NCBI GenBank assembly: GCA_031284195.1
Contig: JAITAI010000029.1
Coordinates: 1 to 33,092 of the forward strand
DNA length: 33,092 bases
Direction: 5' to 3'
Source of the DNA: Treponema sp.
Lineage (GTDB): Bacteria; Spirochaetota; Spirochaetia; Treponematales; Breznakiellaceae
Position numbers and translations under genes: made by a program. The notes below the pieces were generated by a model. That model did not search any database. It worked only from the letters and a program-made list of their open reading frames with translations, and was not told the DNA's origin. Within the stretch, counting starts at the first letter, position 1, and every line of letters starts with the position of its first letter. Below, one piece after another: positions 19,441 to 28,709 of this stretch.

Positions 19441-21374
19441 TGTTTACTACCACAGGACGGACCGGCACAAGGGGCCGGGGGAAAAAAGAGCCATTCCCTG
19501 CTCAAAACCGTTCTGGTGACCGGTATGATCAAGGGCGCATCATTTACCAGCGGTTTCTGGTGGTTTTTTTTCTGTTTGCCCTACTAACGCTCATCGTCGT
19601 ACTGCGGTATGCCATGCTAATGCTGAATGGGGATATCTCGGAAAAACTGATCAGCACGAAACCTTTTATCGAACGGGGTACCATCTTAGATAGAAACGGC
19701 CGTATTCTGGCCATGCAGACCAGACTGGCTAACATCAGTGTCTGGCGTCCTGAAATAAAAGACCTGGAAGCCCTGAGTCATACCCTAAGTCCTGTGCTTA
19801 ACCTCTCCAGCGATGAAATCATCCGGCGGATTACCACTGCTTCCAGTGATTTTATATACCTTAAAAAGCGGGTGGACCAGACCACCATACAAAAAATCCA
19901 AAACCAGCTCCCCCTGGGAGGGGTCAATATTGAGCCTATCGTAGGCCGGATCTATCCAGAGAGTAACCTGGCAAGTCAGATCATCGGTTTTGTGGGGGAT
20001 GAAGGGATCGGTCTTGAAGGGATTGAATATGCCTTTGAATCGGAACTCGCCCCGAATGAAACGCGAGACGGTAATCAGGTGATCCTGACGATTGATGCCA
20101 ATGTACAGTATATCCTTGAAAAAATAGCCACCCAAACCTTAGTAGAAAATAAGGCCGAAGCAGTGATGCTCATGGCCCTGGATCCCCGGACCGGCGATAT
20201 TCTCGGTTCCGCTTCTGCGCCGGGATTCAATCCCAATGCGCTCCAGGATTCGAATGAAATCAGCCGAATGAACTGGCCCGCAATCTGGGCCTATGAACCC
20301 GGTTCAGTGTTCAAGGTCTTTTCCCTCGCTGCCCTTATAGATTCAGGGGCCATTACCGGAAACAGCATCTTTATCTGTAACGGGCGTTACGAACGGGTTA
20401 CAAACCTGGGGGAACGGGTCCTCATTAATTGCCTTGCCGCCCACGGAAGAGTGAGCGCCCGAGAAATCATCCGATTCTCCTGCAACGCCGGAGCAGCCTA
20501 TGCAGCGGACCGGCTGGGAGCAGATGCCTTTTATAGGACGCTCCAAGATTTCGGATTCGGTTCTCGGGTAGGGACCGGAAATCCCGGGGAGACCGCCGGG
20601 GTTTTCCGGTCTGTAGAAGGATGGTCCGCCCGGTCTAAACCGACCATCGCCATGGGTCAAGAGCTATCCGTCTCTGCCTTACAGATGATCCAGGCTGCTT
20701 CTGCCATAGCTAACGATGGTATCCTGGTTCCCCCTCGGATCGTATCCCGGATCCGTTCAAGCGACGGAACCACAGAACAGCCCTTTAATCCTGGTACTCC
20801 CCGGCGGATCCTGAAGCCTGAAACCGCCCGGCTCATGCGTTCGTATATGATGGATGTTACCTCCAGTACCGGTACTGGACGGCGAGCCAATGTGGAGGAT
20901 CTATCCTTAGCAGTCAAAACCGGTACTGCCCAGGTGGTAGATCCTGCCACCGGCGCCTATTCAAGTTCCGACTTTATTGCCAGTTGTATGGCCCTGCTCC
21001 CCTCAGAAGCGCCTTCCCTGGTTTTGTACATCGTCATCGTCAATCCTCAAGGGGAATCCTATCTGGGGGGGCGCATCGCCGCCCCGCCCATACGGGAAGC
21101 TGCGGAAGCCCTGGTGGATTACCTGGGGATCCCTCGAGGGAGAAATCCCCAGGTCACTCATCCTGGTTCTATTACCTTGCCTAATGAGCAGCTCCCCCTC
21201 ATTGAAGGTAAAGTTCCTAATTTTATCGGTTATGCGAAACGGCAACTCTTGCCCCTCCTACTCCGGGATGATCTGCACCTTGAAATAACAGGAGATGGTT
21301 GGGTCAAACGGCAAAGCCCCCCTCCAGGAACACCCTTAAAAGCAGATACCACCATCATCTTGGAATTGGAATAA
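19440..21374 (+). CDS. Penicillin-binding protein 2 / FtsI-like transpeptidase with C-terminal PASTA-like domain
   Basis: RGTILDRNGRILA; ALDPRTGDILGSASAPGFNPN; WAYEPGSVFKVFSL (SxxK); SCNAG; VKTGTAQ (KTG). Start overlaps lepB stop (TAATG). Confidence 0.92.
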   Translation: MFTTTGRTGTRGRGKKEPFPAQNRSGDRYDQGRIIYQRFLVVFFLFALLTLIVVLRYAMLMLNGDISEKLISTKPFIERGTILDRNGRILAMQTRLANISVWRPEIKDLEALSHTLSPVLNLSSDEIIRRITTASSDFIYLKKRVDQTTIQKIQNQLPLGGVNIEPIVGRIYPESNLASQIIGFVGDEGIGLEGIEYAFESELAPNETRDGNQVILTIDANVQYILEKIATQTLVENKAEAVMLMALDPRTGDILGSASAPGFNPNALQDSNEISRMNWPAIWAYEPGSVFKVFSLAALIDSGAITGNSIFICNGRYERVTNLGERVLINCLAAHGRVSAREIIRFSCNAGAAYAADRLGADAFYRTLQDFGFGSRVGTGNPGETAGVFRSVEGWSARSKPTIAMGQELSVSALQMIQAASAIANDGILVPPRIVSRIRSSDGTTEQPFNPGTPRRILKPETARLMRSYMMDVTSSTGTGRRANVEDLSLAVKTGTAQVVDPATGAYSSSDFIASCMALLPSEAPSLVLYIVIVNPQGESYLGGRIAAPPIREAAEALVDYLGIPRGRNPQVTHPGSITLPNEQLPLIEGKVPNFIGYAKRQLLPLLLRDDLHLEITGDGWVKRQSPPPGTPLKADTTIILELE

Positions 21375-21383
21375 GAGGAACTT

Positions 21384-23291
21384 ATGCCTTATAGAAGCAA
21401 TTGGGATAAGAACAGCGCCATCATCAGGGAGAAGTTTCCGGGTCTCTTGGAACAACTGAACCGCTCAGGACTGGAAGGCGAAGGGGATATCCAGATAGAA
21501 ACCGCCGCATCAGGGGATCCTACCCTGATCATCCAGGGCGTCTCCATCCATTCACGGCGGGATCCGAAACGGGAAGGTCGGCGCCTGGCAGATACCTTGA
21601 ACAGTACGGGTCCTATCATCATCTTGGGCTTTGGATTGGGGTATACGGTAGAAGGGATCCTGGAAAAAACTGGGTTTTCCCCCAATCGACCCATTATCAT
21701 GGTGGAACGCCGGGCCGCGGTGTTGCGGAAGGCTTTGGAAACTAGAAATCTGGGTTCCCTCCTTTCAGCAAACCCCCTCATCTTTGTCCTGGGAGGAACG
21801 GAAGATGGGATTACTGGAGCGCTTCACTGGTGCGAAACCCAGTCCCCCGGATGGAAAGCGCCCTTTGAGCTTATCCGAAATCCCGGGCTTATGCAGCTTG
21901 ATGCAGATTGGTACGCCGGTGTAGAACGCCATATCCAGGCTTGGACCTCCAAGGATGAGGTCAACCTGGCAACCCTCCGGCGCTTCGGAAAACGTTGGGT
22001 CCGGAATGGATCCCGAAACCTAGAAGCTATCCGGGACCTTCCGGGGATAGGCTGTCTGGCAGGGATTCTGGCTCCCCAGATCCCTACGTTTCTCGCTGCC
22101 GCAGGTCCTTCTCTGGACCGCATCGCGCCTATCTTGCCTGCCATCCGTAAGCGCTGTGTCATGGTGGCAGTGGATACGGCCTTGAGGCTGTTCGCAGGGG
22201 CAGGGGTTGATCCGGATTTTGCGGTAGTGGTAGACCCTCAGTACTGGAACTCCCGGCATTTGGACCGTATTCCCTTACCTAAGACCTACCTCATCATCGA
22301 ATCTGCGGTGTATCCTCCGGTACTCCGGCATCCTTGTGCGGGGAGGTTCCTCTGTACCTCCCTGTACCCCTTAGGCAGTTTCATCGAAAATCGACTTGAT
22401 CCCAAGGGACGGCTCGGCGCAGGAGGCTCGGTGGCAACCACTGCTTGGGACTTTGCTCGAAGTCTGGGTTCATCTTCCATCTGGATTGCCGGTTTGGATC
22501 TTTCCTTTCCCGGCCTCAAAACCCATTTTAAGGGGGCTCGTTTTGAGGAACAGGCCCTCTCAGAATCGACCCGGTTTAGTCCTGGGGAAACCCGTTCGTT
22601 TAGGGCTCTGAGAGATGGACATCCTTTCTGGGCCGCTGCAGCAGATGGAAGCCGGGTTCTGACGGATCAGCGCTTATCCCTTTACGCGGCATGGTTTGAA
22701 AATCGGTTCCATGGAACTCCGGGACTAAAGAATTACCGTATTTTTGGGGAAGGGCTTGCACTGTCCGGCTTGATTAGTGTTTCCCCAGAAGAACTCCTGT
22801 CCCTGCCGATCCAACGGGAGGAAATAGACCGGCGTCTGGGGAGAGCTTTTTCCCAAGTACAGCGCGACTTTATGGGGCAGGAACAGATACAGGAACGACG
22901 GGTAAAATACGATGCCGCCTTACGGGAGTTGGTGCAAGGGCTTACAAAGATTAAATCGCTGGCAGATGCTGCCGTGGAGATCCTCTCCAGGACCGCTTCA
23001 CCAGGCTGTACTGAAACGGGAAAAGGTCTACCACGGCCCCAAGACCAGAAAAGGACTTGTTCTTTCCTTAAACAACTCGAAGCCATTGATAAGGAGATTG
23101 CTGCAAGCCCTGTAAAGGACGTAGCGGGCTTTCTCGTACCGCCTCCGGTACTGCTGGAAGCGGGACAGAAAAACCATGCATCCGCGTCCCTTAGCCGGTA
23201 TGTGGAATCTTCCTTAAGCCTGTATCACGCCCTTTCAGAAGCTGCAGAGGAACAGCTTAAACAGATAGGCCGGGGAAGGCACCAAACTTGA
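21384..23291 (+). CDS. DUF115 / 6-hydroxymethylpterin diphosphokinase MptE-like protein
   Basis: IPTFLAAAGPSLDRIAPILPAIRKRCVMVAVDTALRLFAGAGVDPDFAVVVDPQYWNSRHLD and GGSVATTAWDFARSLGSSSIWIAGLDLSFPGLKTHFKGARFEE are typical of the family. Confidence 0.82.
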   Translation: MPYRSNWDKNSAIIREKFPGLLEQLNRSGLEGEGDIQIETAASGDPTLIIQGVSIHSRRDPKREGRRLADTLNSTGPIIILGFGLGYTVEGILEKTGFSPNRPIIMVERRAAVLRKALETRNLGSLLSANPLIFVLGGTEDGITGALHWCETQSPGWKAPFELIRNPGLMQLDADWYAGVERHIQAWTSKDEVNLATLRRFGKRWVRNGSRNLEAIRDLPGIGCLAGILAPQIPTFLAAAGPSLDRIAPILPAIRKRCVMVAVDTALRLFAGAGVDPDFAVVVDPQYWNSRHLDRIPLPKTYLIIESAVYPPVLRHPCAGRFLCTSLYPLGSFIENRLDPKGRLGAGGSVATTAWDFARSLGSSSIWIAGLDLSFPGLKTHFKGARFEEQALSESTRFSPGETRSFRALRDGHPFWAAAADGSRVLTDQRLSLYAAWFENRFHGTPGLKNYRIFGEGLALSGLISVSPEELLSLPIQREEIDRRLGRAFSQVQRDFMGQEQIQERRVKYDAALRELVQGLTKIKSLADAAVEILSRTASPGCTETGKGLPRPQDQKRTCSFLKQLEAIDKEIAASPVKDVAGFLVPPPVLLEAGQKNHASASLSRYVESSLSLYHALSEAAEEQLKQIGRGRHQT

Positions 23292-23418
23292 TCCGTAAAA
23301 TATAAGCAGTCAAACCGCAAAGGTGTACCAGGCAAGACATTCCCCTACCTGAACCCCCAAGACCCTCCTTCCGATGCTATGAAGCCGACGGCACAGGCCC
23401 TATCAGCACCCACTTCAT

Positions 23419-23590
23419 CCCACCGATCGCCAACGAGTTTACCCCCCAAGAACCATCTTGTACAGCTGATGAACCGAGCTATCGACGAGATGTACATAGA
23501 GCAAATGCTCAGGTAATACCAGCTCGGCGACGGTACAAGCTGGTTTCATCCCAGGATGATGACCAAAATATTTGTCTACGGATACATGGA
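23419..23590 (+). pseudogene. 5' fragment of an IS1182-like transposase
   Basis: PPKNHLVQLMNRAIDEMYIEQMLR*YQLGDGTSWFHPRMMTKIFVYGYMEF resembles the IS1182 N-terminus (PEDHLVxFI..VVxELD...YHPRMMLKLLLYGY); internal TAA, truncated by the IS3 element. Confidence 0.55.
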
Positions 23591-23601
23591 ATTCCCCCGA
23601 T

Positions 23602-24410
23602 TGAATGGACAGGAAGTTAAGCCTATGATCAAAGGAGCGGGTATCATGGGAGAAAGAAGAGTTTTTACCAGAGAATGTAAGGAACGGGCAGTGGAACTTG
23701 CCCTGAAAACTGACCGGAAGCAGCCGGAGATTGCCCAAGAGCTTGGGATTAACGGGAATATGCTTGCACGATGGAAACGGGAGATGAAGTAGAGCGAAAG
23801 GGGATCGATGAAAGCCTTCAGCGGCAGAGGAAATGCCCGGGATGAAGAGATGGCCCGATTGGAAAATACCGACCTGCGGGAGACCAATGAACTATTAAAA
23901 AAACTTTTGTCCATCTTCACACTACGGAATCCCCGGTAGCAGCGTACCAGTTCATGCGGCAGTAGCAAGGACAGGACCCGGTTACGAAGATGGCTAGACA
24001 ATTGGGGGTAAGCTGGAGGGGGTAGTATGCGTGGCTTGTCAGGAAACCCGGCATACACGAACAGACAGACCGGGAACTCTTGAGGCTTATCAGCCGGATA
24101 GGTGAAGCACACCGAGGGCGCTATGGCAGTCCACGAGTATGGCAGACCTTAGTTCAGGAGTTTCAGGTAAGGGTAAGCCGAAAACGGGTGGAACGGCTGA
24201 TGAGGGAGCAAGGACTAAAGGTGCGAAGAAAGAAGGGATGGGTGAACACGACGGACGCAAAGCATTCACTGCCGGTCGCAGAGAACTTGTTGAATTGAGA
24301 CTTTAGCGCGTGCGGACCGGGGGAGAAGTGGGTGTCGGATATAACGTATCTGAAGACGAGCAGTGGCCGGCTGTATTTAACGGTGATACTAGATTTATGG
24401 GATCGCACCG
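23602..24410 (+). mobile_element. IS3-family element #1 (orfA + orfB), truncated and decayed
   Basis: Possible terminus TGAATGGACAGGAAGTTAAGCC at 23602. OrfA GERRVFTRECKERAVELALKTDRKQPEIAQELGINGNMLARWKREMK, then TAG, then ARDEEMARLENTDLRETNELLKKL. OrfB ELLRLISRIGEAHRGRYGSPRVWQTL..KHSLPVAENLLN(TGA)[38 protein letters not shown], then breaks off. Confidence 0.75.
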
Positions 24411-24477
24411 TGGGTACTGTTCTAGACTTATTATACTAAAAGTGGATATACTATACCGAAAACGTTATAAGGGGGAA

Positions 24478-24747
24478 GGTATGGTAGCATTAACAGGTCT
24501 ATTGTGCGGAAGTGAAGATGTCCGTAGTTATAGCAGTGTTCACAGGGTAAAAAGCGGTATGCCGGTAATCATCCTGAATGTTCCCCTAAAACAGGGTATG
24601 CGGAATATACCTAAGGGCTGTAACCCTGAAGTAAAGAAAAACATAAACACATGGGCGGTTGACGGAGCGGGAATAGGGGCAACGGCACGAGAACGAGGAG
24701 TAAGCACCGATAGGGTTATAAAAGCATTAAAAATAAAGAGGAAATGA
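24478..24747 (+). pseudogene. IS1-family InsA remnant
   Basis: LLCGSEDVRSYSSVHRVK, then (+1 frame) RYAGNHPECS, then KGCNPEVKKNINTWAVDGAGIGATARERGVSTDRVIKALKIKRK*; InsA-like HTH with compensating frameshifts. Confidence 0.6.
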
Positions 24748-24807
24748 TAGAGTAAATGAACAAAGCATAGCTTGAAACCTGGACTTAACCCCATGAGGTA
24801 GACCCTG

Positions 24808-25664
24808 TTAAGCGGCTTCACCTGAGTTAAACCCATCAGGGGCGAAGTCAAGCGCCGAATGAAGCCGCACCCGGTTATAATAGGCCTCAATGTACATGAA
24901 CACCGACTGCCGGACTTCCGCCATGGAGTGTTTCCCCTCAAGCGTTTCCCCCTCCCCCTTGAGGGTTTTGAAAAAGTTCTCGGCGCAGGCGTTGTCCCCC
25001 CAGTTACTCTTGCGGCTCATGCTCGGGCGGACAGCCGGACACCGGAGGCACAGCAGTTCACGAAACGCTTTTGAGTACTACTGCGCGCCACGGTCGGAAT
25101 GAAATAGCAGGCCCGGCGAGGGGGCGCGGTTTGTGACCGCCATTTCAAGAGCCGGGATGACCGTTTGCCCGCTCTCCAGGTCGTCGCTCAAAGCCCAGCC
25201 GATGACCTTCCGGTCGAACCGGTCCCGTAGCATCGTCAGGTATACCCAGGGGCCGGAGGTCCGCAGCTCCGTGATATAAGACACCCCGGCTTCCCCGCGT
25301 CAAACTGCCGGTCACGGATGGGTTCGCAGACCGGAAGCCCGTGGTTCGAGTTGGTCGGGGGAATGTAGTTCCGCCTCCGGCGGGCGTTTAAGCCGTGCTC
25401 ACGCATCAATCGGGTCCCTTTCTTCCGGTTTACCCGCTTCCCGTAGCGTGCGCGCAGTGTTTCCCACACACGGGGGCTCTCGTACCGGCGGTGATGCCGC
25501 TCCCCGATGAAGGCGGTCAGCTCGGCGTCGGCCTTGCTCCGCCGTTCGGATACTCCGTGCTTGGCCCCTTTGTAATACGCACTGCTGCGGACCCCAAAAA
25601 GTCCGGCCAGCTCCCTGATGGGGTACCGCTCCCGGTTCGCCCGCATGAACCGGTACACCGTCAC
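24808..25664 (-). pseudogene. IS3-family transposase OrfB (frameshift and in-frame TAG)
   Basis: N-part MTVYRFMRANRERYPIRELAGLFGVRSSAYYK..RRYESPRVWETL (25236-25664), shift near 25290 to VSYITELRTSGPWVYLTMLRDRFDRKVIGWAL..LLFHSDRGAQ, TAG, YSKAFRELL..MSRKSNWGDNACAENFFKTLKGE..YYNRVRLHSALDFAPDGF. Confidence 0.8.
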
Positions 25665-25972
25665 TGGGGGGCTCCCTGTGCGAAGATGGCCGCTGCTTTT
25701 TTTAGAATTTCATTCGCCTCCTTCAGCGCCCTGTTCTCCTTCCGCAGCCGGGCCAGCTCCTCGTCCCGGGGCCGTGCGTGTCCGGGAAAGGGCTGCCTCC
25801 CTTCCCCGTGGGCTTCCCGGGAAACCTGCATCCACCGGTGCAATACGGTGTCGCTGATACCCAAATCCCCGGCAACCTGGGCAACCGGCTTTTCCTGTTT
25901 CTCCGCCAGGGCTACCGCCTCGGCTTTGCATTCCTTCGTGTATACACGCCTTTTTTGGTCTGTTTTACCCAT
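25661..25972 (-). CDS. IS3-family transposase OrfA
   Basis: RRVYTKECKAEAVALAEKQEKPVAQVAGDLGISDTVLHRWM..RDEELARLRKENRALKEANEILKKAAAIFAQ. Slippery A7G run (25696-25703) before the -1-frame overlap with OrfB. Confidence 0.85.
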   Translation of the reverse strand: MGKTDQKRRVYTKECKAEAVALAEKQEKPVAQVAGDLGISDTVLHRWMQVSREAHGEGRQPFPGHARPRDEELARLRKENRALKEANEILKKAAAIFAQGAPQ

Positions 25973-26144
25973 CGTCTTCTCTCCTTCTGTCTGTTCTATT
26001 ACTCGCTTATCTTCGTCTCTACCGGTTGGGGTAAGGTCCAGGTTTGCAAAATTTGATAGAACACAGGCTCAAGATACCTTGGTTGAGGGGTTTTTCAGGC
26101 AAATCTATAGTGTGTTCACCTTGCAGAGGCAATGTATTTTTTCG

Positions 26145-26173
26145 TTGACAAGATTCCAGACTTCGTTTAAACT
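26145..26173 (+). promoter_or_regulatory. Sigma70-like promoter of the sugar operon, -10 ends 6 nt before the ATG
   Basis: TTGACA (26145-26150) - 17 nt - TAAACT (26168-26173); ATG at 26180. Confidence 0.55.
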
Positions 26174-26179
26174 TAAAAA

Positions 26180-27664
26180 ATGTATATACAGATGCGGGGG
26201 ATATACAAGTCATTTTCGCATGTCGCCGTATTGAAAGATGTTGATTTCACCGTTGGAAACAGCGAAGTTCACGCCCTTATGGGCGAGAACGGTGCAGGAA
26301 AATCAACGCTTATGAAAGTACTGACCGGCGTTTACGCAAAAGATTCGGGCGATATAACGGTTGATGGCAGGTCTGTCAATTTTATCCACCCAAAACAAGC
26401 CGAAAAAGCCGGTATAGTCTTTGTTTATCAGGAATTGAATACGATGAATGACCTTATCGTCGAAGAAAATATGTTCATGGGCAAGGAAATGAAGAAGGCC
26501 TTTGGCGTGGTCAACAAAAAAGCAATGGTGGAAAAGGCGCGGCAAACGATTGCACGTCTCGGAGTGTCAATTGACCCTAATGCGGTTATGCGGACGCTTT
26601 CCGTCGGGCAGCAGCAAATGGTCGAGATCGCCAAGGCGCTGCTTGCGGACGTTAAACTTCTCATCATGGACGAGCCTACCGCCGCGCTCTCCCCAAGTGA
26701 AACGAAAGTACTTTTTAAGGTGATTGAAAGGCTAAAAAAGGACGGTGTTTCTATCATCTACATATCTCATCGCATGGAAGAAATTTTTGAAATTTGCGAC
26801 CGTATAACGGTTTTACGCGATGGACGCTATATAGCTACAAAAGAAATAAACGAAACTGATATGGCAGACCTTGTGCGCATGATGATAGGCCGCGACATCG
26901 GGGAACGTTTTCCAAAGCGGAACGCAAAGACAGGCGGTATGCTGTTTGAAGTAAAAGATCTCGGCAAAAAAGGCGTTTTTGACGGTATCTCGTTCTCTGT
27001 ACGCTCGGGTGAAGTTCTTGGAGTGGCCGGACTGATGGGCGCAGGGCGCACAGAAATTATGAAGGCGATATTTGGCAGTCTTTCCTACGAAAAAGGGTCT
27101 ATTCTGATTGAAGGAAAACCTGTTCGCATCAACACCCCGCTCAGTGCGATAAAGTATGGTATGGGTTTCATTACCGAAGACCGTAAAATTGAAGGATTGA
27201 TGCTAGATGACGGTATAGACAAAAATATATCATTAAACAATCTAAAACTTATTTCCAATGCGGGTATTCTTAACAAGTCGAAAGAAGAAAAACTTATCAG
27301 TGAAGCAATCAACAAACTGTTAATCAAGTGTTCAGGGAAAAAACAACGGTGCGATGAATTGAGCGGCGGCAATCAGCAAAAGGTTGTGTTCGCAAAATGG
27401 ATATACACAAAGCCCCGACTCTTGATATTGGATGAACCTACGCGCGGCGTTGACGTGGGAGCAAAAAAAGAAATCTATTCTATTATAAATGAACTTGTTG
27501 AAAATGGCGTTGCGGTTATATTCGTATCGTCCGAACTGCCTGAGGTTTTGGGCATGAGCGACAGAATTATGGCAATACACGAAGGGCGAGTCGGCGGAAT
27601 AATCGAAAAACAGAACGCGACGCAGGAGAATGTTATGCTTCTTTGTACGGGAGGGACGCTATGA
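26180..27664 (+). CDS. rbsA: Sugar ABC transporter ATP-binding protein (RbsA/MglA-like, two ABC domains)
   Basis: MGENGAGKSTLMKVL; LSVGQQQMVEIAKALLADVKLLIMDEPTAAL; second domain LSGGNQQKVVFAKWIYTKPRLLILDEPTRGVDVGAK. Confidence 0.95.
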   Translation: MYIQMRGIYKSFSHVAVLKDVDFTVGNSEVHALMGENGAGKSTLMKVLTGVYAKDSGDITVDGRSVNFIHPKQAEKAGIVFVYQELNTMNDLIVEENMFMGKEMKKAFGVVNKKAMVEKARQTIARLGVSIDPNAVMRTLSVGQQQMVEIAKALLADVKLLIMDEPTAALSPSETKVLFKVIERLKKDGVSIIYISHRMEEIFEICDRITVLRDGRYIATKEINETDMADLVRMMIGRDIGERFPKRNAKTGGMLFEVKDLGKKGVFDGISFSVRSGEVLGVAGLMGAGRTEIMKAIFGSLSYEKGSILIEGKPVRINTPLSAIKYGMGFITEDRKIEGLMLDDGIDKNISLNNLKLISNAGILNKSKEEKLISEAINKLLIKCSGKKQRCDELSGGNQQKVVFAKWIYTKPRLLILDEPTRGVDVGAKKEIYSIINELVENGVAVIFVSSELPEVLGMSDRIMAIHEGRVGGIIEKQNATQENVMLLCTGGTL

Positions 27665-28638
27665 AAATTACAAGTTCGGACGTATCGCCAGACCAAAACA
27701 GTAGAATTACCGGTTTATTAAAAAAACAAGGCGCTATAATCGCGCTTGCGTTGCTTGTGTTGGTGATAAGTGTCGCTAGCCCTCAATTCAGGACGGTTTC
27801 CAATCTGCTGTCATTGCTGAGACAGGCCTCTATAAACGGCGTGATAGCGTTTGGAATGACCTGTGTGATACTAACCGGCGGCATTGACATATCGGTAGGT
27901 GCGATGCTGGGGTTTTCTGCGATGCTTGGGGCCGGCTTCCTGAAAGGCGGTTTTCCGGAGCAGCTTGCCATACCGCTCATGCTACTTTTGGGACTCGGTC
28001 TAGGCGCAATAAACGGCTCTCTTGTGACGCTTGGCAGTCTTCAGCCTTTCATAGCTACGCTGATTACCATGACGGCCTATCGTGGTTTCTGCCTGATTTA
28101 TGGCAACGGTAAGCCTATATCCAGCCTGGGTGAACAGCCCCTGCTCAACTCGGTCGGCAGAGGCGCCTTTGCAGGCGTGCCGATTCCCGTGTGGATTCTT
28201 TTGCTGATGTTTGCGCTGTTTTTCTTCATTTTGAATAAGACTACTTTGGGCAGGCGTATATACGCGGTTGGCAGCAATTCTGTAGCCGCAAGACTTGCAG
28301 GCGTGAACATAAAGCGTACAAAGATGTTTGTATATAGTGCATCTGGGCTTATGTCGGCTTTGGCAGGTCTCGTCCTGCTTTCAAGGCTTGGGTCTGCTCA
28401 GCCTACGCTCGGTTCGGGTTACGAAATTGACGCTATCGCGGCAACCGCGCTAGGTGGCACGAGCATGAGCGGCGGAAGCGGTAAAATATACGGAACGATG
28501 GTTGGCGTGTTGATAATAGCTATACTGAGCAATGGGTTAAATATTTTGGGAGTGTCCTCGTACTATCAGGATGTTGTAAAAAGTGTCGTGATACTACTTG
28601 CCGTTCTGAGCGACAGAGGCAGACAGTCGTCTGTTTAA
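27661..28638 (+). CDS. rbsC: Sugar ABC transporter permease (RbsC-like)
   Basis: NLLSLLRQASINGVIAFGMTCVILTGGIDISVGAMLGFSAM; RLAGVNIKRTKMFVYSASGLMSALAGLVLLSRLGSAQPTLGSGYEIDAIAATALGGTSMSGGSGKIYGTMVG. ATG 27661 overlaps the rbsA stop. Confidence 0.95.
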   Translation: MKITSSDVSPDQNSRITGLLKKQGAIIALALLVLVISVASPQFRTVSNLLSLLRQASINGVIAFGMTCVILTGGIDISVGAMLGFSAMLGAGFLKGGFPEQLAIPLMLLLGLGLGAINGSLVTLGSLQPFIATLITMTAYRGFCLIYGNGKPISSLGEQPLLNSVGRGAFAGVPIPVWILLLMFALFFFILNKTTLGRRIYAVGSNSVAARLAGVNIKRTKMFVYSASGLMSALAGLVLLSRLGSAQPTLGSGYEIDAIAATALGGTSMSGGSGKIYGTMVGVLIIAILSNGLNILGVSSYYQDVVKSVVILLAVLSDRGRQSSV

Positions 28639-28644
28639 CCGGTG

Positions 28645-28687
28645 TTTCGTTTTTACAATTAGCGGAAAGTTTTCCACTAAAACGAAA
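28645..28687 (+). other. Intergenic stem-loop between rbsC and rbsB
   Basis: TTTCGTTTT (28645-28653) / AAAACGAAA (28679-28687) with inner GGAAA/TTTCC pairing. Confidence 0.55.
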
Positions 28688-28709
28688 AAAATATATTTGG
28701 AGGCTTTTT

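Larger units (their letters stand above)
24773..26048 (-). mobile_element. IS3-family element #2, essentially full length with terminal inverted repeats but mutated orfB
   Basis: TIRs TGAAACCTGGACTTAACCCCATGAGGTAGA (24773-24802) versus reverse complement of 26018-26048 TGCAAACCTGGACCTTACCCCAACCGGTAGA; TG...CA ends; orfA and orfB inside. Confidence 0.82.

Noticed and set aside
25395-26234. 279-aa plus-strand ORF
   Set aside because: Antisense to IS3 orfA/orfB and overlaps the rbsA start.
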